Source: Candidatus Omnitrophota bacterium (GTDB taxonomy: Bacteria; Omnitrophota; Gorgyraeia; Gygaellales; Profunditerraquicolaceae). Taken from it: DNA of 31,137 nucleotides. The DNA lies in assembly GCA_020063525.1 (NCBI GenBank), contig JAGUUJ010000043.1, positions 1-31,137 of the forward strand, read 5' to 3'. How positions within the stretch are numbered: position 1 is the stretch's first letter; the number at the start of each line of letters is the position of its first letter. The notes beneath the pieces were generated by a model that saw only the letters and a list, made by a program, of their open reading frames with translations, was not told the DNA's origin and searched no databases. This document shows, piece by piece, positions 6,642-14,346 of the stretch. The position numbers and the translations under genes were made by a program.

Positions 6642-8105
6642 TTAGGATATCCCTTTTAAGTCTACACGGGGGAATAAAGGTTTGCCTTTTTTAATCTTAT
6701 CTTTGCCTATCTGGTCTTTTATAGATTCGGCTGTTTGCGGCATAAAGGGATAAATCTGGTCAGCGACTTCTCTGAGCACATCTACTAATAAACGGATAAA
6801 GCTCTTAAGCTCTTCTGTTTTATTCTCCTTAGTTAGATTCCAAGGCTTTGTATCTTCAATATATTTATTGGCCAGGTTAATCAATTCCCAGGTCCCATCT
6901 AATGCTAAATTAAAATCTAAATTGGACATATGCAGATCGACTTCGCGTGAGAAATTATCTATATTTTGTTCCCATTTCTTATCTATAATCTCGGCACGAG
7001 GTACATATCCCTTAAAATACTTCTCTATCATTGTCAATGTTCTATAAACGAGATTGCCTAAGTCATTAGCAAGATCGTCATTAATACGTTTAATCAAAGC
7101 ATCCTCGGAAAAATCGCCGTCTTCTCCAAAACGAATCTCTCTCAGTAAAAAATATCGTATAGCATCTGTTCCATATTTCCTTACTAATTCCAGAGGATCT
7201 ACCACAACGCCTCTGCTTTTACTTATTTTTTCTCCCTTAATATTAATAAAACCATGTACAAAAATCTTCCTGGGTAATTCAATATCTGCAGCCAATAGAA
7301 TTGCCAGCCAAACCACCGCATGAAACCATAAAATATCCTTACCAATTAAATGAATATCCGCTGGCCAATATTTTCTAAATTCTTTATTGGGGTAGCCTAA
7401 AACAGAAATGTAATTTATCAAAGCATCGAACCAAACAAAGATTATATGTTTTTCATCTATAGGAAGAGGAATTCCCCAGTTAAAACTAGAACGAGAAACG
7501 CTTAAGTCCCTAATCCCCTCTTTTATCCTATTAATTATTTCATTTCTTCTCGTCTCTGGTTGAATAAAATCTTTGTTAGCCCGAATGTGCTCAAGAATCT
7601 TGTCTTGGTATTTACTCATTTTGAAGAAATAACATTCCTCTTTTATTTTTTCGACTTTTTTATTATGAGTAGGACAAATTCCTTCTAATAAATCCTTCTC
7701 AGTATAAAAGGCTTCACAATCAACACAGTATAATCCTTCATATAATCCTTTATAAATATCCCCTTTTTCGTAAATCTTTTTAAATATGTTCTGGGCTATT
7801 TCTTCATGTCGCTTTTGAGTAGTTCTTATAAAACTATCGTAAGATATATTTAACTTTGCCCAAAGATCAATAAATCTTTTTGACATCCTTTCAACAAACT
7901 CTTCTGGCTTTTTGCCTGAACTTAAAGCACATTTTTGTATTTTTTGTCCATGTTCATCTGTGCCAGTGGAAAAAAATACATCGTCACCGATCCGCCGATG
8001 CCATCTTGCAATAATATCGGCGCAAACCTTCTCATAGACATGCCCGATATGTGGAGGAGCAGAAGGATAATCAATTGCTGTGGTAATATAGAATTTATTA
8101 CTCAT
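6642..8105 (-). CDS. metG: methionyl-tRNA synthetase
   Basis: Charges tRNA-Met. This is a class I synthetase with HIGH at residues 19-22 and KISKS at 293-297 (the KMSKS loop). A zinc site lies in the connective peptide (Cys127, Cys130, Cys144, His147). The anticodon-binding helical domain occupies roughly residues 340-480. At 487 aa it ends without the C-terminal tRNA-binding domain that many homologs carry, so this is the short form. It overlaps the ricT end by 8 bases, and the ricT-metG pairing is part of a cluster also seen in Firmicutes. No T-box leader is visible upstream. Confidence 0.96.
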   Translation of the reverse strand: MSNKFYITTAIDYPSAPPHIGHVYEKVCADIIARWHRRIGDDVFFSTGTDEHGQKIQKCALSSGKKPEEFVERMSKRFIDLWAKLNISYDSFIRTTQKRHEEIAQNIFKKIYEKGDIYKGLYEGLYCVDCEAFYTEKDLLEGICPTHNKKVEKIKEECYFFKMSKYQDKILEHIRANKDFIQPETRRNEIINRIKEGIRDLSVSRSSFNWGIPLPIDEKHIIFVWFDALINYISVLGYPNKEFRKYWPADIHLIGKDILWFHAVVWLAILLAADIELPRKIFVHGFINIKGEKISKSRGVVVDPLELVRKYGTDAIRYFLLREIRFGEDGDFSEDALIKRINDDLANDLGNLVYRTLTMIEKYFKGYVPRAEIIDKKWEQNIDNFSREVDLHMSNLDFNLALDGTWELINLANKYIEDTKPWNLTKENKTEELKSFIRLLVDVLREVADQIYPFMPQTAESIKDQIGKDKIKKGKPLFPRVDLKGIS

Positions 8106-8883
8106 TATAACTAACCTCTATTTGTGAGCCGTCTTCTAACTCTACAGTAGCAATGCGCTTGAAGACATTTACGTTTGTTACCTTTCCTTTGCCTTGTTTA
8201 GTATTTATGTGTTCGCCCTCCTTGGGGAGCCCTTTAGCTAAAATCTTATACGACTCATATTCAAAATAAAGACAACACATCAGCCTCCCGCACAGACCCG
8301 ATATCTTAGGAGGATTTAAAGGCAGGCCTTCTTCCTTTGCCATCTTAATCGTGACCGGCTCGAAATCCTTTAGAAATGTTCCGCAGCAGAGTTGTCTTCC
8401 GCAATGGCCAAAGCCGCCAAAGAGCCTTGCTTCATCCCTTACGCCAATCTGCCTTAATTCAATCCGGGCCTTAAAAATCTTGGCAAGGTCTTTGACCAGA
8501 TTCCTGAAATCAACCCTGCCGGAAGCAGTAAAATAAAATACAATCTTGGTGCGGTCAAAAGAATATTCTGCGCGCACAAGTTTCATATCTAACTTATGCT
8601 CTTCTATCTTCTTAAGGCAGGTATTAAATGCCTCCCTGGATTTAACCCTATTGTCTTCAATCTGTTTCAAATCACTATCTTTAGCAACGCGTATTATTTT
8701 CTTCAAGGGTTCTTGCGATTTATTATCTAATACGGCGTCTTTAGGAGAAACGATTTGACCGTAATCTAAGCCGCGGTCATGCTCTACGATAACATAATCA
8801 CCTTCCTTAACATTTAAGTGTGCAGAATTATAAAAATATGTTTGGCCCGAATCTCTTAATCTTACAAAAACAGTATTTTCCAT
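8098..8883 (-). CDS. ricT: PSP1 domain protein, RicT/YaaT-like
   Basis: 261 aa with a PSP1 domain. A conserved cysteine block, GHCGRQLCCGTF and ISGLCGRLMCCLYFEYESYK (about 150-205), matches the RicT/YaaT family. In Bacillus, RicT with RicA and RicF binds Fe-S clusters and aids RNase Y-dependent mRNA maturation. No ricA or ricF is in the window, so that role is only inferred. I chose the ATG at 8883, giving MENTVFVRLRDSG. An ATG at 8898 would add five residues, encoded mostly by the repeat at 8886-8944. Neither start has a Shine-Dalgarno. Located between holB and metG, as in Bacillus. Confidence 0.88.
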   Translation of the reverse strand: MENTVFVRLRDSGQTYFYNSAHLNVKEGDYVIVEHDRGLDYGQIVSPKDAVLDNKSQEPLKKIIRVAKDSDLKQIEDNRVKSREAFNTCLKKIEEHKLDMKLVRAEYSFDRTKIVFYFTASGRVDFRNLVKDLAKIFKARIELRQIGVRDEARLFGGFGHCGRQLCCGTFLKDFEPVTIKMAKEEGLPLNPPKISGLCGRLMCCLYFEYESYKILAKGLPKEGEHINTKQGKGKVTNVNVFKRIATVELEDGSQIEVSYNE

Positions 8884-8885
8884 AT

Positions 8886-8944
8886 TAAATGAGCACATAA
8901 CTTACGAACACTAAAAGTGTGAGTAAGTTATAAGTGCGAATTTA
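8886..8944. repeat. palindrome of the TAAAT-GAGCACATAA family, copy 1
   Basis: The outer ends TAAAT (8886-8890) and ATTTA (8940-8944) enclose complementary arms, ATAACTTAC on the left and GTAAGTTAT on the right, around a short CAC/GTG-stemmed centre. The outer sequence, including GAGCACATAA and TTATAAGTGC, recurs at 17445-17500 with a different centre. Two copies with the same ends point to a dispersed element. It sits immediately before the ricT start. Confidence 0.75.
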
Positions 8945-9051
8945 ACCCAGCACTAATTTGAAATTGCGCTCAAGATAAAATTAAATAGGCACATCTCGCT
9001 CTCAACCCCTAAAATTTTTAGTTCCAGCGCGTCTACAAATTAGTGCTGGGT
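8945..9051. repeat. 107-bp element with perfect 16-bp terminal inverted repeats
   Basis: ACCCAGCACTAATTTG (8945-8960) is matched exactly by its reverse complement at 9036-9051. Complementarity continues inward through GCGCT/AGCGC and an AT-rich stretch, so the whole element could fold into one hairpin. It contains no ORF. It abuts the element at 8886-8944 and has the form of a MITE, though no clear target duplication is visible. Confidence 0.75.
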
Positions 9052-9057
9052 AAGTTC

Positions 9058-9115
9058 GGACATATAAGTTATGTCGCCTACATCACTTCCGATATAAAGC
9101 TCCATAACTTATGTC
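9058..9115. repeat. palindrome encoding the last residues of HolB
   Basis: GGACATATAAGTTATG (9058-9073) and CATAACTTATGTCC (9102-9115) are complementary apart from a two-base bulge. The right arm and part of the centre lie inside holB and encode about its last ten residues and stop codon (9083-9085). The arms share the CATAA-GTTATG character of the repeat at 8886-8944 and may be a diverged relative. Confidence 0.6.
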
Positions 9116-10108
9116 CTCTCTTAAGTTAGATAACAATAATTTGACATTAATATTGTGCTCTAAGTATAATAATGAACTAGAGAAAGAATTAAATATTTCA
9201 TATAAATCCATAAATGTATAACGGTGCATGAGTCTTAATAATTCCTCTTTACGGTCAAGATTAATAAGTTCGCTGTAAGGCGCGCCTATTTTTATTAAAT
9301 ACATATCCCTAAACCAACCTGCCAATATATTCAAGTGAGCCCGCACATTATTTCTATTCTCTACTGAGAGCCTATCTGAATCTGATCTCCTTACCAGGGT
9401 AAATGCATCAATAATGCTATTCTTTTCTCTTAATATATCTATATCCTTTAATTTCAAAGCGCGGCCTATTCTTCCTTCGCAAGAATAAGCGAGGTAGTGA
9501 GCCAGGTTACTATCAAGATGAAAATCTTTTTTTAAAATTTCTTCGAGTTCGATTCTTGGTAAAGGATAAAACTTTATCGTCTTGCAGCGCGAAATTATAG
9601 TTTTAAATAATAGCACGGGTTTTGCGCTGAGCAGGATAATTAAACTATCACCCGGCGGCTCTTCCAATATCTTTAAGAGCGCGTTTGCAGCTTCAGCAGT
9701 TAAATTATGGGCATTGTCAATAATAAAGACCTTTTTCTTTCCTTCATACGGTTTTAAGTTAATATCTTTTTGCAACTGACGGATATATTCTATTTTTATG
9801 GAATCAGAGTCCTGGGCTGCGGTCCTTTGGCCTGGCTCGAGATTGACGCCAGGTGAAACAGAGCCCTCAATGATATGGATGTCGGGATGCTGGCCTTTTT
9901 CTATTTTTAAACAAGGTACGCAACTATCACAAGAATCTAAGGTTTGGCCTTCACAATTTAATGCTTTAGCCAGTGTTTTAGCGACGAGTTTTTTACCTAC
10001 CCCCTCCTCACCCGTAAAAAGATAACTGCCTGTAAGGCGAGAGTGCTTTATGTATCCTTTAAGTATCTGTATGGGCTTATCCTGGGCTTTTATATCTTGA
10101 AATGACAT
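9083..10108 (-). CDS. holB: DNA polymerase III clamp-loader subunit delta prime
   Basis: Clamp-loader subunit of the replisome. The AAA+ fold has the P-loop GEEGVGKK (33-40) and a zinc-binding set Cys52, Cys60, Cys63, Cys66. It also carries ALLKILEEPPG and the SRC motif of the sensor region. Length is 341 aa. Residues about 83-102 (GSVSPGVNLEPG and following) form an extra linker between HIIEG and the normal SIKIEYIRQLQ. The extra piece is explained by a 54-bp insertion (see 9805-9867). The final residues come from the palindrome at 9058-9115. It overlaps the tmk end by 19 bases, and tmk-holB-ricT follows the Bacillus order. Confidence 0.92.
   Translation of the reverse strand: MSFQDIKAQDKPIQILKGYIKHSRLTGSYLFTGEEGVGKKLVAKTLAKALNCEGQTLDSCDSCVPCLKIEKGQHPDIHIIEGSVSPGVNLEPGQRTAAQDSDSIKIEYIRQLQKDINLKPYEGKKKVFIIDNAHNLTAEAANALLKILEEPPGDSLIILLSAKPVLLFKTIISRCKTIKFYPLPRIELEEILKKDFHLDSNLAHYLAYSCEGRIGRALKLKDIDILREKNSIIDAFTLVRRSDSDRLSVENRNNVRAHLNILAGWFRDMYLIKIGAPYSELINLDRKEELLRLMHRYTFMDLYEIFNSFSSSLLYLEHNINVKLLLSNLREDISYGALYRK
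9805..9867. repeat. probable in-frame palindromic insertion in holB
   Basis: CAGAGTCCT (9805-9813) and CAGAGCCCT (9859-9867) are near-identical direct repeats exactly 54 bp apart, a multiple of three. The sequence between them contains the perfect stem CCTGGC/GCCAGG (9831-9836 with 9848-9853). Deleting 54 bp would leave HIIEGSDSIKIEYIRQLQ, which resembles ordinary HolB. The arrangement parallels the alr insertion, but the direct repeats carry one mismatch, so support is weaker. Confidence 0.55.
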
Positions 10109-10716
10109 AGGAATTTATCTACTAATTTCCTTATTTCAGATTGCGTTTTAAATTTGTCCTTATGCACCTTTACAATTTTTATCCTCTTGGGCTCTAAGTG
10201 AGCGAGTTTAAGATAGCCTTCCAGAACTCGGGAATGATACGCTAATGAGCGTTTTTCGATGCGGTCTTTTGACTGCCGGCGATGCTTAAGCCCTTTCTTG
10301 AGGGGTAAATCTAGGAATATAGTAAAATCCGGCTTTATGCCGGAAGTCGCCATCTCTCCGACGCATTTAATGAGCTTAATATCTACCCCCAAGCCGTAAC
10401 CCTGATAGGCAATAGTAGAGTCTAAGAATCTATCGCAGATAACAATCGAGCCATTCTTTAAAGCCGGGACAATAACTTCATGCACAATTTGAGCGCGCGC
10501 TGCCATATAAAGTAGCATTTCAGCCATCGGTGCCATAGAATCATTCTTAGAATCTAATAAAATCTTTCTGAGCTTCTCGCTTACCTTGGTGCCGCCCGGC
10601 TCGCGTAAATAAACTACTTTAAAACCTTTTCTCTTCAAATATTGGTAGAGGAGTTTTGACTGCGTGCTCTTGCCGCAGCCCTCCGACCCTTCGAATGTAA
10701 TGAATTTGCCTTTCAT
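10090..10716 (-). CDS. tmk: thymidylate kinase
   Basis: Phosphorylates dTMP to dTDP for DNA synthesis in the cytosol. The P-loop is FEGSEGCGKST (about 8-18). The DR motif is DRFLDSTIAYQGYG, and a lid with arginines occurs in RRQSKDRIE. Length is 208 aa, typical. The ATG at 10716 has TAGGAA a few bases upstream. A strong palindrome (10729-10900) separates it from cysS, and holB follows with a 19-base overlap. Confidence 0.95.
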   Translation of the reverse strand: MKGKFITFEGSEGCGKSTQSKLLYQYLKRKGFKVVYLREPGGTKVSEKLRKILLDSKNDSMAPMAEMLLYMAARAQIVHEVIVPALKNGSIVICDRFLDSTIAYQGYGLGVDIKLIKCVGEMATSGIKPDFTIFLDLPLKKGLKHRRQSKDRIEKRSLAYHSRVLEGYLKLAHLEPKRIKIVKVHKDKFKTQSEIRKLVDKFLCHFKI

Positions 10717-10728
10717 AATTTCCTACCC

Positions 10729-10900
10729 ATTTAGCGGCTTGTCTTGTCTCGCTTCTCGCAGCACCGCTCGATTTTCCCCGCCGAGGAAAATCTCGCTTGG
10801 AGTTTCTGCTCGCTCTCACCGATATCGTAATAGCGAGTGAACCCTGGCCGCTCGCATAAACTACATGCTGCGTGAATCAAGCCAAGCCACCCCGCTAAAT
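10729..10900. repeat. 172-bp composite palindrome between cysS and tmk
   Basis: The outer ends ATTTAGCGG (10729-10737) and CCGCTAAAT (10892-10900) are complementary. Further inward, CTTG/CAAG and CGCAGCA/TGCTGCG also pair. Inside are two smaller hairpins: CGATTTTCC with GGAAAATCTCG near 10769-10794, and TCGCTCTCAC with TAGCGAGTGA near 10810-10840. No gene fits; short open frames across it have no start signals or recognisable product. It fills the entire gap. Confidence 0.65.
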
Positions 10901-10902
10901 AT

Positions 10903-12336
10903 CTATAACTTCCTACGCCAAGTCGTGCCGTCTTTAGTATCTTCTAGTATAATGCCTTTTTCTTCAAGATTCTTTCGAATGTCATCTGCTTCTTTAAATT
11001 TTTTTTCTTTTCTTAACTGTTCCCGCATAGCTATAGCGATTGTAACTTTCGTATCTAACATCTCAGTTGAATTATCCTTAAGAAAAGTAAAACCAAAGAT
11101 ATCAGATATCTCTTTTATTATATCCATAGCATAGCGTAATTTAAAATTTTTATACTCATCATTGCTTTCTAATTCTTTATTACATCTATTTATCATATCA
11201 AATAAAACTGATAATGCTCGTGGAGTATTAAAATCGTCATCCATATATTCAATAAATTTATCTTTGAATTGTCCTATAGCCCCCATTCCTCCGGTTACTA
11301 CTTTACTTACATCTCTAGTACCAAAGACCCTATATAATTTCTTCATTAAAATATCTATGCGCTCATATGCACTTTTTGCCTCTTCCATTTTCTCCCATGA
11401 AAAGTCTATCGGGCTGGAATAATGCGCCTGGAGATAGAAAATCTTCAAAATATCTGTAGGATATTTACCCAAAACGTCTTTTATGGTGATAAAATTCCCC
11501 AATGACTTGGCCATCTTCTGGCCGTTGATGGTAAGTAAGCCGTGGTGTATCCAGTATTTGGCAAATTCCTTGCCTGCACCCTCAGACTGCGCTATTTCAT
11601 TCTCGTGGTGCGGGAATATAAGGTCTATTCCTCCGCCGTGTATATCAAATTTATCTCCTAGGATATCTGAACTCATTACAGAACATTCTATATGCCAGCC
11701 TGGCCTTCCCTTGCCCCAAGGGCTGTTCCACGACGGCTCTCCCTCTTTTGCTGCTTTCCATAAAGCAAAATCGAGAGGGTCCTTTTTATTTTCTTCAGGT
11801 AAAACCCTTGCGCCAATTTCCATTTTATCAATTGACTGTTTAGATAACTTTCCGTAGTCTTTAGCTTTTTTAATATCAAAATATACATCTCCTCCCGACT
11901 CATACGCAACGCCTCTATTTATAAGATTTTTTATAAACTCTATCATCTTATCTATATATTCGGTTGCTTTTGGCTCAACAACATCAGGTTTGTTGCTGCT
12001 TATATTCAAAGCAGACATGGCTTCATGGTAGGCGGAAAGATATTCTTCAGCTACTTTCTTGACGGAGCTATTTAAGTCTTCCCCCTTATATTCTTTTATT
12101 GCTTTATCAATAATCTTATCATCAACGTCAGTCACATTTCTGACAAAGGTTACTTTATAACCTTTATATATTAAATAACGCCTGATTACGTCGAATATAT
12201 AGGCACTGCGCGCATGTCCTATGTGCGGCTCATCGTAAACCGTAGGTCCACACACATACATTTTTACTTGGGGTGGATTTAAAGGAATAAATTCTTCTTT
12301 TTTGCGGGTGAGAGAATTGTAGATATATATAGACAT
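10903..12336 (-). CDS. cysS: cysteinyl-tRNA synthetase
   Basis: Charges tRNA-Cys. Class I synthetase, 477 aa, with HIGH at residues 38-41 (PHIGHA) and KMAKS in place of KMSKS. The zinc ligands that select cysteine are Cys29 and those in HIECSVMSS and FPHHENEIAQ. The DALR-type helical C-terminus is present. It lies downstream of cysE, which makes the precursor of cysteine, as in the Bacillus gltX-cysE-cysS operon, though gltX is absent here. The gap upstream is filled by a palindrome (12363-12476) with no T-box. No Shine-Dalgarno is seen before the ATG. Confidence 0.96.
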   Translation of the reverse strand: MSIYIYNSLTRKKEEFIPLNPPQVKMYVCGPTVYDEPHIGHARSAYIFDVIRRYLIYKGYKVTFVRNVTDVDDKIIDKAIKEYKGEDLNSSVKKVAEEYLSAYHEAMSALNISSNKPDVVEPKATEYIDKMIEFIKNLINRGVAYESGGDVYFDIKKAKDYGKLSKQSIDKMEIGARVLPEENKKDPLDFALWKAAKEGEPSWNSPWGKGRPGWHIECSVMSSDILGDKFDIHGGGIDLIFPHHENEIAQSEGAGKEFAKYWIHHGLLTINGQKMAKSLGNFITIKDVLGKYPTDILKIFYLQAHYSSPIDFSWEKMEEAKSAYERIDILMKKLYRVFGTRDVSKVVTGGMGAIGQFKDKFIEYMDDDFNTPRALSVLFDMINRCNKELESNDEYKNFKLRYAMDIIKEISDIFGFTFLKDNSTEMLDTKVTIAIAMREQLRKEKKFKEADDIRKNLEEKGIILEDTKDGTTWRRKL

Positions 12337-12362
12337 TTCAGAGAAATCGAAAAGTTGGTTAC

Positions 12363-12476
12363 GTCATTCGGTTAGGGTTAGGATGCCCGTTTCGTAGTTG
12401 GGTTAAGGCTACGTTTTTTAAGACGGCAAACGTAACCGAATAACGATACGGGCTTCGTAACCGTAACCCGGAATAC
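12363..12476. repeat. palindromic element, copy 1 of a two-copy family
   Basis: The arms pair across about 114 bp, for example GCCCGTTTCG near 12385-12394 with CGATACGGGC at 12444-12453, and CATTCGGTTA on the left with TAACCCGGAAT on the right. A 29-bp block at 12367-12395 matches 24088-24116 at 28 of 29 positions, and the right-arm core also recurs. Both copies sit in gaps between cotranscribed minus-strand genes. The TTAGGGTTA motif is part of the element and is not telomeric. Confidence 0.75.
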
Positions 12477-13169
12477 TTAACCTTCTCTCTCCATTTTATC
12501 AATTCTTTTTTCCAATTCTTCTATATTCTGCATTATGGGGTCGAGTACATGAATATGGTCCAGGCTAATATCAATTTTTTTACCGTCCTGTTTTGTAATC
12601 CTTCCGGGCACACCTACAACCGTGGAATTAGGCGGCACATCTTTAATCACCACGGCGTTTGCTCCGATATACGAATTATCTCCGACGGTGATATTGCCCA
12701 ATACCTTTGCTCCTGTGCCGATAACTACGTTATTACCAATAGTAGGATGGCGTTTACCTTTTTCTAGCCCTGTCCCGCCTAAAGTGACTCCCTGATACAA
12801 GAGAACATTATCCCCGATAATTGCAGTTTCGCCGACTACTACCCCCATGCCATGGTCAATAAAAAGTCCTTTGCCGATCTGTGCGCCGGGATGTATTTCA
12901 ATGCCGGTTAGGTGCCTTGAAAACTGGCTGATTAAACGCGCCAGGAAAAACAATTTTAATTTATAGAAAAAATGCGCAATGCGATGGCTGATCAAAGCGT
13001 GCAAGCCCTGATAAAGTAAGAGTACCTCTAAAAAACTCTTGGCAGCCGGGTCTTTAGCGCGCGCTGCCTGAATCTCTCTATAGAAAAATATAGAGATAAT
13101 AATAATCTTTGAGAAAAACAGAATAAACAGGATGGCTAATATTTTCAATAACAATATGCAAATGGTCAT
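12477..13169 (-). CDS. cysE: serine O-acetyltransferase with N-terminal membrane segment
   Basis: Acetylates L-serine to O-acetylserine, the precursor of cysteine. Left-handed beta-helix hexapeptide repeats run from about residue 90 to 200. They include GKGLFIDHGMGVVVGETAIIG with the catalytic His-Asp type residues, LYQGVTLGGTG, KRHPTIGNNVVIG and VPPNSTVVGVPGR. The helical domain DPAAKSFLEVLLLYQGLHAL precedes them. Unusually, residues 4-28 form a strongly hydrophobic stretch, ahead of the point where short bacterial homologs start, so the enzyme may be membrane-anchored. It overlaps ispF by 4 bases (ATGA). Confidence 0.92.
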   Translation of the reverse strand: MTICILLLKILAILFILFFSKIIIISIFFYREIQAARAKDPAAKSFLEVLLLYQGLHALISHRIAHFFYKLKLFFLARLISQFSRHLTGIEIHPGAQIGKGLFIDHGMGVVVGETAIIGDNVLLYQGVTLGGTGLEKGKRHPTIGNNVVIGTGAKVLGNITVGDNSYIGANAVVIKDVPPNSTVVGVPGRITKQDGKKIDISLDHIHVLDPIMQNIEELEKRIDKMEREG

Positions 13170-13654
13170 TTTTCCTCCTTAGATATCACCGTAACCACAG
13201 CATAAGCGGCAATGGCTTCCTTTTTACCGATTTCTCCCAACCCCTCATTGGTTTTGGCTTTTATGTTTACGCTGTCTTCTTTAATGTTTAAAATCCCGGC
13301 TATTGCCTGCTGCATCTGTTTTTTAAAAGGCGAAAGTATGGGTTCCTGCGCAATTACTACCGTGTCCACATTATTAATCAAGAAATTTTTCTTCCTTATC
13401 AAGCTATAAACTGTTTTTAATAATTCTCTACTCGAAATGCCATGGTATCGAGGATCTGTGTCAGGGAAATGCTGGCCTATATCGCCCTCTGCTACTGCGC
13501 CTAATAATGCGTCGCATATCGCATGCAGGAGCACATCTGCGTCGGAATGACCCAGTAAACCCTGGACATGAGGAATCTCTATCCCGCCGATAAATAATTT
13601 ACGGCCATCGGCTAAACGGTGGATATCGTAACCTATGCCTATCCGATATTCCAT
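13166..13654 (-). CDS. ispF: 2-C-methyl-D-erythritol 2,4-cyclodiphosphate synthase
   Basis: Forms the cyclic diphosphate in the MEP isoprenoid pathway, in the cytosol. The zinc ligands Asp10 and His12 (GYDIHRL) and His44 (GHSDADVLLHA) are all present. NIKAKTNEGLGEIGKKEAIAAYAV is close to the family C-terminal block. At 162 aa the length is typical. It overlaps ispD by 16 bases and cysE by 4. The adjacent IspD makes an earlier intermediate of the same pathway. Confidence 0.96.
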   Translation of the reverse strand: MEYRIGIGYDIHRLADGRKLFIGGIEIPHVQGLLGHSDADVLLHAICDALLGAVAEGDIGQHFPDTDPRYHGISSRELLKTVYSLIRKKNFLINNVDTVVIAQEPILSPFKKQMQQAIAGILNIKEDSVNIKAKTNEGLGEIGKKEAIAAYAVVTVISKEEK

Positions 13655-14346
13655 TTGTGCACTAGCCCTTCCGCTAATACCAAATCTTCGGGTGTGGTTA
13701 TCTTTATGTTCATATAATTTCCTAGAACGACTCTTACTTTCACCCCAAGTTTTTCTACTAACATAGCGTCGTCAGTAACATCCATATCACCGAATTTATT
13801 ATACGCCTTTAAAATTAAGTCTTTTTTAAAAACCTGCGGAGTCTGAATCTCCCAGAGATTATTCCTATTCAGCGTCTTTTTTACAACGAAATCACCGAGA
13901 ACCGAGAACCGAGAACCGAGAACCTCTTTAATAGTTGCCTTAACCGGAACACCTACAATAGCAGCGCCGTATGATTTGGCGGTTTTTATTACCGAAGATA
14001 TTATATCTCTATCAATAAAAGGCCGAACTCCATCGTGGATTAAGACTAAGTCTGTATGGTTATCTATTGCCCTTAGGCCATTGACAACCGAGGCAAGACG
14101 CACCTCGCCCCCTAAAACCACATCTTTAATCTTATCTATGCGGTATCGCTTTATTTTATTGCGTATATCTTGCAGATTCCGGCGATTAGCTACTACAATA
14201 ATATCTTTAATATAAGGGTGATTACTTAGCGTATTAAGGCTGTAGATTATAAGGGGCTTGGAATCGATTTTAATGAGCGGCTTGGAAATCTTTGACTTTA
14301 ATCTTAAACCTTTGCCTGCAGCAAGGACAATTGCCGTGACATACAT
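13639..14346 (-). CDS. ispD: 2-C-methyl-D-erythritol 4-phosphate cytidylyltransferase
   Basis: Transfers CMP to methylerythritol phosphate in the MEP pathway. The nucleotide-binding start is VLAAGKGLRL, with HDGVRPF near 104-110 and the GGEVRLASV block. WEIQTPQVF and DVTDDAMLVE are also family blocks. Length is 235 aa. Residues 141-151 (EVLGSRFSVLG) are encoded by a heptamer array placed in the short hairpin that links KATIK with FVVKKTLNR. This surface loop is usually shorter. The start follows directly after the yacL stop without a spacer, so translation is coupled. Confidence 0.95.
   Translation of the reverse strand: MYVTAIVLAAGKGLRLKSKISKPLIKIDSKPLIIYSLNTLSNHPYIKDIIVVANRRNLQDIRNKIKRYRIDKIKDVVLGGEVRLASVVNGLRAIDNHTDLVLIHDGVRPFIDRDIISSVIKTAKSYGAAIVGVPVKATIKEVLGSRFSVLGDFVVKKTLNRNNLWEIQTPQVFKKDLILKAYNKFGDMDVTDDAMLVEKLGVKVRVVLGNYMNIKITTPEDLVLAEGLVHKWNIG
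13894..13924. repeat. 7-bp tandem array (ACCGAGA x 4.4) inside ispD
   Basis: Four perfect ACCGAGA units (13894-13921) plus ACC. On the minus strand the unit reads TCTCGGT and is translated as part of a surface loop in IspD. The unit length is not a multiple of three, so consecutive copies are read in different frames. Array size and copy number match those in lolD (24518-24550) and the DUF1573 gene (29081-29111), but the unit differs. Confidence 0.9.

Noticed and set aside
10619..10819. 66-aa minus-strand open frame reading out of the cysS/tmk palindrome into tmk
   Set aside because: It overlaps tmk in another frame and is mostly encoded by the palindrome; no ribosome binding site or family resemblance.
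12367..12395. Telomere-like TTAGGGTTA motif
   Set aside because: Only one or two hexamers occur and they are part of a palindromic element present at two sites in the window.
12337..12476. T-box riboswitch upstream of cysS
   Set aside because: No T-box consensus or specifier arrangement was seen; the gap is filled by the palindrome that recurs at 24078-24206.
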